Source of the DNA: SCN-70-22 sp046327755
Lineage (GTDB): Bacteria > Gemmatimonadota > Gemmatimonadetes > Gemmatimonadales > Gemmatimonadaceae
Direction: 5' to 3'
Assembly: GCA_046327755.1 (NCBI GenBank)
Contig: JAXLXW010000017.1
Location: 1 to 64,000, forward strand
Length of the DNA stretch: 64,000 nucleotides
The translations under genes and the position numbers were made by a program. Under the pieces are notes generated by a model, which was not told the DNA's origin, made no database searches, and saw nothing but the letters and a program-made list of their open reading frames with translations. Of this stretch, positions 17,721 through 26,930 are shown one piece after another; the stretch's first letter is position 1; every line of letters starts with the position of its first letter.

Positions 17721-18938
17721 CTACGAAGCGAAGAGTTGCAGATCCGTCCCCACCGCGTCCGAGATCTCCATGCACGCCTGCAGGTCGGGGTGCCTGACGA
17801 CGACGTACCCATCCGACACCAGCGTCAGGATCCAGTTGCGACGTTCCGCGCCCAGCGGGAGGAGGTCGAGGTGGACGATGTGTTCGCCGTAGCGCTGCAT
17901 GAGGTGCTGCAGCCCCTCGATGCGGGTGATGCGCCCCTGCCCTTCGGCGCGCTTGAAGATGTTGCAGGCGTTGTACTTCCTCACGGTGCTCTGCGAGAAT
18001 GTCCCCTTGAGCTCCGCCTCGGCGTAGCCCATGAAGAGGTCGATGTCGCCCACGTAGTTCATGAGATCGACCGTGTGTGCGCCGGCGGGGCGGGCGGCGA
18101 TCTCGCCGAAGATCGCCTCGCCCTTGGGCGTCCAGAAGAACTCCATGTGCGTGAAGCCGGTCTGGAACCCCATCGCCGCAAGGACGTCGTGCCCTAACGA
18201 CACACCGCTCGCCACCGGCGTCGGCGTCATGTCGCGCAGCGCCAGCGTCTGCGGCGAGATCCACTCCGTGCTGCGGGCGATGAGCGGGTTGGGGCGGTAG
18301 AAGCAGACGTTCTCGTACCGCACTTCGCCGTTGATGCAGATGGTGTCGTACGTGTACTCGTCGCCCTCGATGAACTCCTCGACGTTCACCTCGTCGTAGG
18401 TCGTCACCTTCGCCAGCTCCGCCTCCAGCTCGGCCATCGAGCCGGCGCGAAAGGTGTCCATCGAGCCGGCTCCGGCGATCGGCTTCACGATGATGGGAAA
18501 GCCGATCTGCTCGGCCGCCGCCTTCACCTCGGCGATGGAGCGCGCCGACGCGTGGCGCGCCGTGCGGAGCCCTGCCTTGGTGATGACCTGCTTCATCAGG
18601 TCCTTGTTGCGGAAGATCGTCGCCTGCTCGACCCCTTGCCCCGGGACGCCTAACGCCTCGCGGATCTTGGCCGCCAGCAGCACGCCGGGCTCCCACATGC
18701 AGACCACGCGATCGATGGTGTGCGACCCCACCGACTGCACCACCTGGCGCACGACGGCGTCTTCATCGGTGAAGTTGGCCACCTGCAGGTAGCCCGACAT
18801 GTGCTCCTTGGTCATCGGCGGGAGCGCGTCGTAGGGGACATCGCTCAGGCCGTAGACCTTGGCGCCGTGCACCGAGAGCGCGCGGCAGAAGTAAGGCATC
18901 TCTCCCGGGTAGCCGGGGGCCAGCATGATGACGTTCAT
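17721..18938 (-). CDS. ATP-grasp domain-containing ligase, paralogue 1
   Basis: A 405-residue ATP-grasp enzyme of the carboxylate-amine ligase type. The N-terminal pre-ATP-grasp domain starts MNVIMLAPGYPGEMPYF. The ATP-binding core has FPIIVKPIAGAGSMDTF and VEEFIEGDEYTYDT, and the metal-binding strand IFGEIAARPAGAH follows. The start ATG 18938 is preferred because the upstream extension translates the family D repeat. Such enzymes join an acyl-phosphate to an amine, thiol or hydroxyl nucleophile; the substrates are unknown. It lies immediately downstream of a related ATP-grasp gene, separated by repeat DNA, and no peptide-synthesis partner is visible. Confidence 0.85.
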   Translation of the reverse strand: MNVIMLAPGYPGEMPYFCRALSVHGAKVYGLSDVPYDALPPMTKEHMSGYLQVANFTDEDAVVRQVVQSVGSHTIDRVVCMWEPGVLLAAKIREALGVPGQGVEQATIFRNKDLMKQVITKAGLRTARHASARSIAEVKAAAEQIGFPIIVKPIAGAGSMDTFRAGSMAELEAELAKVTTYDEVNVEEFIEGDEYTYDTICINGEVRYENVCFYRPNPLIARSTEWISPQTLALRDMTPTPVASGVSLGHDVLAAMGFQTGFTHMEFFWTPKGEAIFGEIAARPAGAHTVDLMNYVGDIDLFMGYAEAELKGTFSQSTVRKYNACNIFKRAEGQGRITRIEGLQHLMQRYGEHIVHLDLLPLGAERRNWILTLVSDGYVVVRHPDLQACMEISDAVGTDLQLFAS

Positions 18939-18947
18939 GGGGACTGC

Positions 18948-18995
18948 GGACGGGAGATGGGGGACGGGAGACGGGAGGTGTTTCATCTCCCGTCC
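18948..18995. repeat. Family D heptamer repeat with inverted copy
   Basis: GGACGGGAGA-type units run from 18948 to 18978, and an inverted ATCTCCCGTCC lies at 18985-18995, giving a potential hairpin. It lies between the two ATP-grasp genes, just upstream of the chosen start at 18938. Confidence 0.7.
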
Positions 18996-19083
18996 GGACA
19001 CTCGTGACTAACTACTGACTTCCTCTATGGGGCGCAATGCGGCGCGGGGGGCGCCGGTTTGCGGTGTGCTCGTGCGTGCGTTG

Positions 19084-20298
19084 CTATCCGAGTTCGACGC
19101 GGACGGTGGCGATGATCTTGAGGACCGCTTGTTCGACGACCGCGGTCTCGGGGTGCCTGACGATGACCCAGCCGTCGCCTTCGTAGCTCGGCGAGGGGGT
19201 CGCCCCCACCTGCGGGGTCTTCGCGGCGACGACGAGGGAGCCGAGTTCGCGGTTGATCTCGTCGATGCCATGCACCTTCACGATCCGCCCGCTCCCCTGC
19301 CCGCGCAGGAAAGCGGCCCCGGCGGCGTAGCGGCGTTCGGGGCGATGGAAGTCGCCGAAGATCATCGCGCGCATCCACTCCTGCACCAGGTCGAAGTCGT
19401 GCGCGTACGACATGAGCTGCGTGATCTGCGCACCCGGCGGACGCGCCGCAACTTCACTAATGGCGATGGACCCGTCCTTCCGGCGGAACCACTCCATGTG
19501 CGAGATCCCGGTCTGCATGCCGAGCACGTCCAGCGCCTTGCGAGCCGCGGTGCGGATGTCGTCGTACTGCGGCGCGTCGATCTCGCGCGGGAGGACGAGC
19601 GACCACTGGATCCACGGGTTCTCGAGGACGGTGAGCGGCGTGGGGTAGTAGTGCGTCAGTGAGTGCCACACGTGCACCCCGTCGATGGTGACCGTCTCGA
19701 ACGAGTGCTCCTCCCCCTGGACAAACTCCTCGAGGAGGACCGGGTGCTCGGGCGACGGTGGCGTGCGCTGCAACGCCCCGACGAGCGACGCCATGTCGTC
19801 CACGCGGAAGGTGGCGATGGCGCCCGCGCCGGCCGGGGGCTTCACGACGATGGGGAAGCCGTTGCGCTCGCCGAAGGCGCGCGCCTCGTCGATCGTGCGC
19901 GCCAGGCGGTGCCGCGCGCACGGGAGCCCGTGGGCGCGCAGCAGCGACTTCATCTGCGCCTTGTCGCGGAAGTTGTTCGCGGCCTCGACCCCCAGCCCGG
20001 CGATCCCCAGCTGCGCGCGCAGCTGCGCCAGTTGCACCTGGATCTGCTCGAAGGCGCCGAACAGGCGATCGATCGGGCCGTGCAGCGTCGCCAACCCCTC
20101 AGCCGCCCACAGCAGCTGGTCGACGCTCAGGATGTCATCCACCCGCCAGTGCGCCACGCGCCCCCGCAGGTGCAACAGCTTGTCCTCGCCGTCCTGCGTG
20201 ATCACCGCCAGCTGCACATCGGGAAGCGTCGCCGCCGCCTCGACCATGCGGAAGGCGTTGTCGGAGAGGAGCGGCGCAACGAAGACGACGCGAGGCAT
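19084..20298 (-). CDS. ATP-grasp domain-containing ligase, paralogue 2
   Basis: A 404-residue ATP-grasp protein related to its neighbour. It begins MPRVVFVAPLLSDNAFRMVE. The core has FPIVVKPPAGAGAIATF and LLEEFVQGEEHSFETV, and ISEVAARPPGAQ provides the metal-binding Glu/Arg pattern. The C-terminal half of both paralogues ends in a similar GDGWVIVRHPET-like element, so they arose by duplication. Differences in the N-terminal domain suggest different substrates. The start at 20298 follows a family D repeat. The function is unknown beyond ATP-dependent ligation; joint assembly of a small peptide-like metabolite is one possibility. Confidence 0.83.
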   Translation of the reverse strand: MPRVVFVAPLLSDNAFRMVEAAATLPDVQLAVITQDGEDKLLHLRGRVAHWRVDDILSVDQLLWAAEGLATLHGPIDRLFGAFEQIQVQLAQLRAQLGIAGLGVEAANNFRDKAQMKSLLRAHGLPCARHRLARTIDEARAFGERNGFPIVVKPPAGAGAIATFRVDDMASLVGALQRTPPSPEHPVLLEEFVQGEEHSFETVTIDGVHVWHSLTHYYPTPLTVLENPWIQWSLVLPREIDAPQYDDIRTAARKALDVLGMQTGISHMEWFRRKDGSIAISEVAARPPGAQITQLMSYAHDFDLVQEWMRAMIFGDFHRPERRYAAGAAFLRGQGSGRIVKVHGIDEINRELGSLVVAAKTPQVGATPSPSYEGDGWVIVRHPETAVVEQAVLKIIATVRVELG

Positions 20299-20307
20299 GG
20301 GGGACTT

Positions 20308-20524
20308 GAGACGGGGGACGGGGGACGGGAGTTCGGACGCCGCACACGCTGGGAACGGCTCGCGCTCTCCCTGATGTTCCGCCCTAACCTGCCAACTCCT
20401 CTCCCGCCCGGCTAGTCACGCCAACTCCCACCCCCACCGAGCCCCCGCATCAGCCCTCCCAAGCGCCCCTCCCTCACACCGCGCGCAACCGAACTCCCGT
20501 CTCCCGTCTCCCGTCCCCCGTCCC
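20308..20524. repeat. Family D repeats in inverted orientation between two genes
   Basis: GACGGGG/GACGGGA units at 20308-20333 face an inverted CCCGTCT run at about 20493-20524. The two arms bracket about 160 bases that contain no credible gene. The right-hand run abuts the stop codon of the ATP-grasp side and the left-hand run abuts the permease stop. Confidence 0.75.
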
Positions 20525-20530
20525 ACTCCC

Positions 20531-23245
20531 CTACTCCCCGCGCAGCGCCCCCGCCGGCGCGACCTTCACCGCCCGCCACGTCGGTGCCAGCGACGCCGCA
20601 ATGGCAATCACCAGCAGCAGGAATGAGACTCCCCCGAGCACGAGGGGATCGGTCGGGGCCACGTCGTACAGCAGCGACCCCAGGGCACGCGTGGTCGCCA
20701 CCGCGCCGCCGACGCCGAGTGCGACGCCGAGCAGCGTCAGTCCGATCGCCTGGCGCACCACGAGCTGGGCCACCTGCGAGGCGCGCGCCCCCAGCGCCAT
20801 GCGAATGGCGATCTCCCCCACGCGGTGGCTCACCACGTACGACACCACGGCGTACAGTCCGATCGCGCTCAACAGCAACGCGATCGCGGCCGCCGCCGCC
20901 AGCAGCACGAGGGTGAAGGTGCGCCGCGCCATCGACTCGGCGACGACGTCGCCCAACGCACGGGCATTGGTGACGGGCACCTGCGGATCGAGCCGCGCGA
21001 CCGCGCGTTGCACCATCGGGTAGAGCTGCGCCGGCGACAGCGAGGGGGCGCGGATGACCAGGCTCACCTGGCGCGCCACCCATTGCAGGTCGGCCCCCGG
21101 CGGCGGCTCGAGCGAGAAGAAGACCGCCTGCATCGGCGGCGCGTCGAGCCCCTCGTCGTACAGGTCGTCCGTCACCCCGGTCACGCGGAACCACCCGCTG
21201 TCCACCGAGCAGCAGCGAATCGTCCGCCCGATGGGATCTTCTCCGGGCCACAGCACCTCGGCGAACGCGCGCGTGACGATGGCGCCGCCGCCCCCCTGGT
21301 GCACCTCTCCCCAGGTCGACTCTCCGCCGCGCACGGGAATGCGCATCGCCGAGAAGTAGCCCGGCGCCACCTGCAGCGTCGACACGCATGTCTCGCGGCG
21401 CCCCCGCGCCCCGGGCTGGCTCGTAAGGACTCCGGTGCACCCGGAGCGCCCCGTCAGCGGCAACTGTTCCACGGCTGACACGTCGGTCACCCCCGGGATC
21501 CCCCGCACCGCCTGCGTCACCTGTTCGTAGAAGGCGCTCACGCGCGCCGGCGCGTCGTAACGCGCCGCCGGGAGCGAGAGCTCCATCGTCGCCACGCCGT
21601 CAGGCGCAAAGCCCGGCGAGATGCGCCGCAGCTTGTCGAACGAGCGCACCATCAGCCCCGCTCCCGCCAGCAGCACGACCGCCATCGCCACCTGCGCCAC
21701 CACCAGCACGCCGCGCACCGCCACCTGCCGGCGCGAGAGCGTGACCCCGCGCGATCCGTCGCGCAGCGCGGCGTGCTCCCCGCGCGCGGCCCCCGCCGTC
21801 GCGAGGCCGAGCCCCAGGCCGATCGCCAACGCGAGCCCCGCGACGATGGCGACCGTCCCCCAATCCAGCTGCAACTCCGCCAACCTCGGCAACCCTTCCG
21901 GGGAGAGCCAGGCGAGCGCCCCGAGTGCTCCGCGCACCAGTGCCGTCGCCAGCAGCGCGGCCGCCGTCGTCACCAGGAGGGCATCCGTGAGGTGCAACGC
22001 CAGCAGGTTGCCGCGCCCGGCGCCCAGCGCCGAGCGCACCAGCACCTCGCGCGCACGCCCGTCGGCACGCACGAGGAAGAGGTTCGCGACGTTGGCGAGC
22101 GCCACCACGAGCACCAGCGACACCCCCGCCAGCAGGACCCACAACGCCCGCACGATCGTCGCCCCCACCACGTCGTCGCGCAGCGGCATCACCGCCGTCC
22201 GGAACCCCGAGTCGCGGATCCAATGATTGGGATACGCCGACGGAAAGGCTTCCTCCATGCGCAGCACCCACGGCGCCAGGTCTGCCTCGGCGCTCGCCGC
22301 GGTGAAGCCCGGGCGCAGCCGCGCCACCGCCTGCCGCACGTGGTTGTTCTGCGCTGCCGCTGCGGGATCGGCCCAGTCGGGGAGCCAGAGGTCCACCGGG
22401 CGATCGGGCAACTGCGCCCCGGCCGCGGCCACTCCAACGACCTCGTGCGGGAAGCCCTCGAGGTCGATCCGCTTCCCGATGATCGCCGGATCGGCGCCGA
22501 AGCGGCGCACCCACAGGTCGTGCCCCAGCATCACGACCGACGACTCGCGCAGCAGGTTGTCCTGCGCGGTGAGGACGCGCCCCTTCTCCGGGACGATCCC
22601 CAGCACGTCGAAGATCCCCGCCGTGACCGTCGCCGACTTCACGCGCTCGGCGAACGACGTCGATACGTCGCCGGTGAGCGTCGCCTCGCCCGTGCGATAG
22701 AGCCCCATCTCCTCGATGGCGCGCGAATTCGCCTTGTAGTAGAAGAGCTGGTGCCGCGCGATCCCCCACGTGTCGTTGAGCTTGGGCATCGGCGACGACA
22801 GCGCGACCAGGCGCTCCGCCTGCGGGAACGGGAGCGGGCGCAGGACGATGGTGTCGAGCAGCGTGAAGATCGTCACCGTCGCCGCGAGCCCCAGGGCGAG
22901 CGTGACCACCGCCGGCACGGTGAACGCCGGCTGCCTGACGAGGATACGCACGCGGTGCCGCAGCTGGGCCAGCGCATCGATGCTCCACGCCACGCGGTCG
23001 CGGCGCTGCTCGATCCGCCGGTCGATCGCCTGGAGCGAGCGCCGCACGTCGGCCACATCGCCGAACTCCGCCAACGCCCGTGTGCGCGCCTCGTCCTCAC
23101 GCACGCCAGTCGCCCGCAGCGCCTCCACGCGCTCCGCGATGTGGAACGACAGCTCGTCATCGATGTCGGCCTCGAGGTTCGGGCCGAGGAATCGGAGATA
23201 GCGGCGCCAGGCCGGCGGGCGGGAACGTCGGGTGATCGGTGGCAT
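20531..23245 (-). CDS. ADOP-type ABC transporter permease (MacB/FtsX family)
   Basis: A 904-residue member of the duplicated orphan permeases typical of Acidobacteriota and Gemmatimonadota. It starts with a permease-prefix domain (LEADIDDELSFHIAERVEAL). It then has two copies of a MacB periplasmic core plus an FtsX membrane module: helices lie near residues 95-125 and 360-470, and the last module ends near ATTRALGSLLYDVAPTDPL. No ATPase gene is adjacent, as usual for this group. It probably works in mechanotransmission or efflux across the envelope, with cargo unknown. It begins 51 bases after a PadR gene in the same direction and is surely regulated by it. Confidence 0.9.
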   Translation of the reverse strand: MPPITRRSRPPAWRRYLRFLGPNLEADIDDELSFHIAERVEALRATGVREDEARTRALAEFGDVADVRRSLQAIDRRIEQRRDRVAWSIDALAQLRHRVRILVRQPAFTVPAVVTLALGLAATVTIFTLLDTIVLRPLPFPQAERLVALSSPMPKLNDTWGIARHQLFYYKANSRAIEEMGLYRTGEATLTGDVSTSFAERVKSATVTAGIFDVLGIVPEKGRVLTAQDNLLRESSVVMLGHDLWVRRFGADPAIIGKRIDLEGFPHEVVGVAAAGAQLPDRPVDLWLPDWADPAAAAQNNHVRQAVARLRPGFTAASAEADLAPWVLRMEEAFPSAYPNHWIRDSGFRTAVMPLRDDVVGATIVRALWVLLAGVSLVLVVALANVANLFLVRADGRAREVLVRSALGAGRGNLLALHLTDALLVTTAAALLATALVRGALGALAWLSPEGLPRLAELQLDWGTVAIVAGLALAIGLGLGLATAGAARGEHAALRDGSRGVTLSRRQVAVRGVLVVAQVAMAVVLLAGAGLMVRSFDKLRRISPGFAPDGVATMELSLPAARYDAPARVSAFYEQVTQAVRGIPGVTDVSAVEQLPLTGRSGCTGVLTSQPGARGRRETCVSTLQVAPGYFSAMRIPVRGGESTWGEVHQGGGGAIVTRAFAEVLWPGEDPIGRTIRCCSVDSGWFRVTGVTDDLYDEGLDAPPMQAVFFSLEPPPGADLQWVARQVSLVIRAPSLSPAQLYPMVQRAVARLDPQVPVTNARALGDVVAESMARRTFTLVLLAAAAAIALLLSAIGLYAVVSYVVSHRVGEIAIRMALGARASQVAQLVVRQAIGLTLLGVALGVGGAVATTRALGSLLYDVAPTDPLVLGGVSFLLLVIAIAASLAPTWRAVKVAPAGALRGE

Positions 23246-23296
23246 GACCGGAGGGGACGGAGTGCCAGGGTGAACGACGGAGACGAGTGGTCGCCG

Positions 23297-23641
23297 TCAG
23301 GCCGTCGACGGCGTCGCGCGCATCACCTTCGCCACCGCCGTGACGTACCGATCCCACGACTGGGACTCGGTGCGCAGCGCCTTTCGCCCCGCCGCCGTCA
23401 GTTCGTAGAACTTGGCGCGCTTCCCCTTGTCCGACGTCCCCCACGACGACGCAACCCAGCCGCGTTCCTCCATGCGGTGGAGCGAGGTGTAGAGGGCGCC
23501 GTCGAGGATGCGAAAGGTCTCGTCGGACCCCTCACGGATGAAGCGAGCCACGGCGTACCCATGCATCGCCCCCCAGGAGAGGGCGCGCAGGACGAGGACG
23601 TCGAGCGTCCCCTGCAGGAGGTCGAGTTCGGAAGGCGGCAT
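23297..23641 (-). CDS. PadR family transcriptional regulator (ADOP-linked)
   Basis: A 114-residue winged-helix regulator. ELDLLQGTLDVLVLRALSWG opens the fold, MHGYAVARFI follows, and ILDGALYTSLHRMEERGWV is the recognition helix and wing. The start ATG 23641 matches the usual length and the position of a 33-bp palindrome directly upstream. The frame also opens at 23677, but that would place the palindrome inside the coding sequence. PadR proteins usually repress their own operon and are released by a small ligand. This one most likely controls itself and the ADOP permease. Confidence 0.9.
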   Translation of the reverse strand: MPPSELDLLQGTLDVLVLRALSWGAMHGYAVARFIREGSDETFRILDGALYTSLHRMEERGWVASSWGTSDKGKRAKFYELTAAGRKALRTESQSWDRYVTAVAKVMRATPSTA

Positions 23642-23654
23642 GGCGGAGACGATA

Positions 23655-23687
23655 CCCTCAACATTTGATTCAATCAAGTGTTGAGGG
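23655..23687. promoter_or_regulatory. Operator-like palindrome upstream of padR
   Basis: A 33-bp dyad centred on base 23671. The outer arms CCCTCAACA and TGTTGAGGG pair perfectly, and so does the inner TTGATT-C-AATCAA; only one base pair in each half fails. It is markedly AT-rich for this genome and lies 14 bases before the PadR start. This is the size and place expected of an autoregulatory PadR site. Confidence 0.75.
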
Positions 23688-23728
23688 AATGAACGCGAGG
23701 GACCGTACGCGCACGCTCGTCACCGGTT

Positions 23729-24661
23729 TCACTCGTCTTCTCGTCCTCTCGTCTTCTCGTCTTCTCCCCGATCCCGCGGCGCACTCAGCACCATCGCTCC
23801 CGGTCCCACGGATCGGGTGAGCCACACATTCCCTCCCACCACGCTTCCGTTCCCCACGACCGTCCGCCCCCCCAGCACCGTCGCGTTGGCGTAGAGGACC
23901 ACGTCGTCGCCGATGGTGGGGTGTCGCTTGGCGCTGGCCAGCCCCTTCTCCACCGAGAGTGCGCCTAACGTCACTCCCTGGTACATCCGCACGCGAACGC
24001 CCACGCTCGCCGTCTCGCCGATCACGATTCCTGTCCCGTGGTCGATGGCGAAGGGGACGCCGATCGTCGCCCCGGGGTGGATGTCGATCCCGGTGCGCAT
24101 GTGCGCGTGCTCGGTGATGAGGCGCGGGAGGAGCGGGATCCCCAACTCGCGAATGCGGTGCGCGAGGCGATAGCACGCCGTGGCGTAGAAGCCCGGATAG
24201 GCGAGGATCACCTCGTCCACCGACGTCGCGGCCGGGTCGGAGGCGACGAGGAAGTGCGCGTCGGCGGAGAGCGCCTCGCGCAGCGCGGGGAGCGAGGCGA
24301 CGAAGGCGGCGCGCGATGCGGCGCCGTCGGCATCGATCGACGCCTCGGTGGTCTGCGTCAGTCCCGGCCCCGCCTGGTGGGCGAGGAAGTCGGCGAAGAG
24401 CGTCTGGCTCTCGTCGGCGATGTGGGCCAGTTCGCGATCGAGCGCCTCGCGCTGGCCGTCGAGGCGCGGGGCGAAGTGCGGAAAGAGGAAGGCGAGGATT
24501 CCGTCGGCGAACGAGCCGGCGCGCGCGTTGGCGCGCGGCGGGAGGTTGTACGCCGCCCGCTCGCGGCACAGCGCGTCGAGCCACTCGGGGGTCGGCGACT
24601 CGGGAACGGCGGTGGCATCCATCGGGGCCGGCGCAGCGGGATCGATCATGGCAGTCGGCAT
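23729..24661 (-). CDS. epsC: Serine O-acetyltransferase (EpsC/CysE family)
   Basis: A 310-residue enzyme that acetylates L-serine with acetyl-CoA to O-acetylserine, the first committed step of cysteine synthesis. The N-terminal half is helical (LAHIADESQTLFADFLAHQA). The left-handed beta-helix begins near residue 190, with HAHMRTGIDIHPGATIG, IDHGTGIVIGETASVG and YQGVTLGALS. Start ATG 24661 is preceded by CAGGAG about 11 bases upstream; ATG 24649 is also possible. The last about 13 residues (RGEDEKTRGREDE) come from the family C array and are not part of the enzyme fold, so the original stop seems to have been replaced. It lies 189 bases after the glycogen operon, and a shared transcript is uncertain. 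Confidence 0.88.
   Translation of the reverse strand: MPTAMIDPAAPAPMDATAVPESPTPEWLDALCRERAAYNLPPRANARAGSFADGILAFLFPHFAPRLDGQREALDRELAHIADESQTLFADFLAHQAGPGLTQTTEASIDADGAASRAAFVASLPALREALSADAHFLVASDPAATSVDEVILAYPGFYATACYRLAHRIRELGIPLLPRLITEHAHMRTGIDIHPGATIGVPFAIDHGTGIVIGETASVGVRVRMYQGVTLGALSVEKGLASAKRHPTIGDDVVLYANATVLGGRTVVGNGSVVGGNVWLTRSVGPGAMVLSAPRDRGEDEKTRGREDE
23732..23763. repeat. Family C octamer array inside the 3' end of epsC
   Basis: Four CTCGTCTT-type octamers. Read on the minus strand they encode the last residues of the serine acetyltransferase, so the array forms the end of a coding sequence. Confidence 0.8.
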
Positions 24662-24850
24662 CTCGGGAGTGACTCCTGAAGAATACGCCCCGGACGCCAG
24701 AAGGTCCGGGACGATCCGTGAAGAAGACGAGCGACGCCCCCGTTCAGCGCGCGGTGACACGGCTCGCCATGAGATGCGCAGCCGACCACGCCCCCGCGTC
24801 ACGCGCCGGCGCGAAGTGGCACCTCCGTGCGCGCCGCGCGCCGCCGCCCC

Positions 24851-26908
24851 CTACGCCGGCTCGAACCCCAACCGCTCCCGAAACGCCGCCAGCGCCTCCC
24901 GCTGCTCGGCGCTCGCCCCCTCCCACACGCTCCAGAACGCCGTCTGCACGTCGAACGGCACGTTGGTCTCCAGCTGCTCGAACAGGTCGAGGAGCGCGTT
25001 GGCCACGTCGAGCGACTCGGGCGAGACGTCGTGCGCCAGCTGCCCAACGGCGCGCTGCAGGGCGACGACGATCACCCCGCGCAACGAGGCGTCGCCGAGC
25101 GCCAGCCGTTCGATCTCCTCCGTCGAAAGGCTCTGCGGGAGGAGCTTGCGGCGGAGCGCATGGCGAATGGCCCGGCGCGGATGCTCGGGGAAGTCCGCCA
25201 ACGGGATGCGCCAGATGCGCCCGTCCTCGGCGTCGAGGTCGGTCACGTCGCACGTCACCGTCGCCGCGCGCCGCTCCACCACCATCGCCCGGAAGCGCCG
25301 TACGCTCCCCGTGTCGCGCGAGCGCACGGTGACGATCTCGCCGGTGATCTCAGCGCTCACCGCGTTCACCGAGAGGTGCCCGTTGGGATCGATGCCGAGC
25401 GCGGTGAGCGCCGCCGCGGCCGCCGCGGTGCGCGCCGCGGCATCGGGCCCCGAGGCCAGGCGCAGGAAGACGTCGGCGCCGGTGCCGACGTGCGGGTCGT
25501 TGCTCACCGCCAGCCGCAACGTGTCGCGCAGCATCGCCGCCAGTCGCGGGGCATCGCCCGACAGCTCGATGGCGCGCACGGCGTAGCGCAGCACCTGCTG
25601 CGGCTCCAACCCGCCGATGTCGTCGAAGAACCAGGCGCACGAGGTGAACATGCGCATGGCGTCGCGCTCCATCTCCAGCAGCTCGGCCACTCGGCGCTTC
25701 TCGTCAGGCGTCGCGGTCGACGGGAGCTGGGCCGCCGAGAACTGGTAGCGCGCGTCGGCATCCTGGCTCACGGCGCGGCCGTAGGCGTCGCGCGCCGCCC
25801 ACACGTCGCCGAGCAATGGTGCCCCGTCGCGCTCGAAGATCGCGTGCAGCGCCTCGGCCAGCGCGTTGAGCCCGTTGCGGAGCGGGGTGCGCCATTCCTG
25901 CGACGGGTTGCGCGAGGTATCGCTCCGGCAGCCGCAATTCGACCGCCAGCGCTCCACGCCGTGGGCACAGCTCCACGCCGTGGGGGCGACGATCTCCACG
26001 TCGAACGTCGCCGGGTGGCGCGCGAGGAACGAGGCGAAATTTTCAACCCGCGCCCCGTAGTGCGCCGTGACGTCGAAGACGCGCGCCAGCGCCATCTCGG
26101 CGAACTTGTGGTGATGTCCGTATGTCTCGCCGTCGGTCGCCATCGAGACGAGGTGCGGGAGCGTGAGCCCGCCCGTGGTGTCATCGTCGTCGCGCGAGGT
26201 CGCGACATCGGGCGGGAGCGAGAGCAGCTCGCGCGCCCAATGGTCGGCGTCGCGCACCAGGCCACCAAAGGCGATCCCGTGCGACAGGTCGCCGTGGTAC
26301 GTGCAGAGGGCGATCGTGCGCCCGTTGTTGGTCGTGTAGCGCCCGGGGAGCCCGTTGGGAGCGCGGCGTTGCACCTGGTAGGGGGCGAGGATGGTGAAGC
26401 GGATCCCCTCCTGCGCCAGGACGTCGAGTGTCTCGTCGTCGACGGCGGTCTCGGGGAGCCAGAACCCTTCCGGCTCGCGCCCGAATCGCCGCGTGAAGTC
26501 GGCGATTCCCCAACGCACCTCGGTCACCTTGTCGCGCCGCGAGGCGAGCGGGAGGATGACGTGGTGGTACGGGTGGGCGATGGCGTTGCCGTGCCCTCCT
26601 AATCGCCGGCAGCTCTCGCGGTCGGCCGCCAGCATGGCGTGATAGGCGTCGGTCGAGTGCTGCTCCATCCACGTGAGCAGCGTGGGCCCCACGTTGAACG
26701 ACAGTTGCTCCAGCGTGTTGACGATCCGCCCGATGCGTCCATGCGCCCCGGACATGCGCGCCGCCACCACCGCGCGATAGCACTCGCGATCGATGCGTGC
26801 GTTCCAGTCGTGGTACGGAGCCGCCGACGCCTCGGCCTCGATCTCGTCGAAGAAGGGGTGCTCGCGCGGGGGCTGGTAGAAGTGTGCGTGGATGACGATG
26901 GAGCGCAT
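24851..26908 (-). CDS. Glycoside hydrolase family 57-type protein with DUF3536
   Basis: A 685-residue protein. It has a GH57-like (beta/alpha)7 barrel at the N-terminus (MRSIVIHAHFYQPPREHPFF). The putative nucleophile region is GFWLPETAVDDETLDVL, and MATDGETYGHHHKF lies near residue 290. The remainder from about residue 310 is the DUF3536 domain. Start ATG 26908 is preferred because the family begins at this motif. GH57 enzymes act on alpha-glucans; members with DUF3536 are not well characterised. Its position as the fourth gene of a glycogen operon, 22 bases after the branching enzyme, supports a role in glucan trimming or transfer. Confidence 0.85.
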   Translation of the reverse strand: MRSIVIHAHFYQPPREHPFFDEIEAEASAAPYHDWNARIDRECYRAVVAARMSGAHGRIGRIVNTLEQLSFNVGPTLLTWMEQHSTDAYHAMLAADRESCRRLGGHGNAIAHPYHHVILPLASRRDKVTEVRWGIADFTRRFGREPEGFWLPETAVDDETLDVLAQEGIRFTILAPYQVQRRAPNGLPGRYTTNNGRTIALCTYHGDLSHGIAFGGLVRDADHWARELLSLPPDVATSRDDDDTTGGLTLPHLVSMATDGETYGHHHKFAEMALARVFDVTAHYGARVENFASFLARHPATFDVEIVAPTAWSCAHGVERWRSNCGCRSDTSRNPSQEWRTPLRNGLNALAEALHAIFERDGAPLLGDVWAARDAYGRAVSQDADARYQFSAAQLPSTATPDEKRRVAELLEMERDAMRMFTSCAWFFDDIGGLEPQQVLRYAVRAIELSGDAPRLAAMLRDTLRLAVSNDPHVGTGADVFLRLASGPDAAARTAAAAAALTALGIDPNGHLSVNAVSAEITGEIVTVRSRDTGSVRRFRAMVVERRAATVTCDVTDLDAEDGRIWRIPLADFPEHPRRAIRHALRRKLLPQSLSTEEIERLALGDASLRGVIVVALQRAVGQLAHDVSPESLDVANALLDLFEQLETNVPFDVQTAFWSVWEGASAEQREALAAFRERLGFEPA

Positions 26909-26930
26909 GCGGCCTCGTGATCGAGCGTGC

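Noticed and set aside
21773..23668. A 631-codon open frame on the plus strand
   Set aside because: It lies opposite the ADOP permease and PadR genes; its composition is typical of an antisense shadow.
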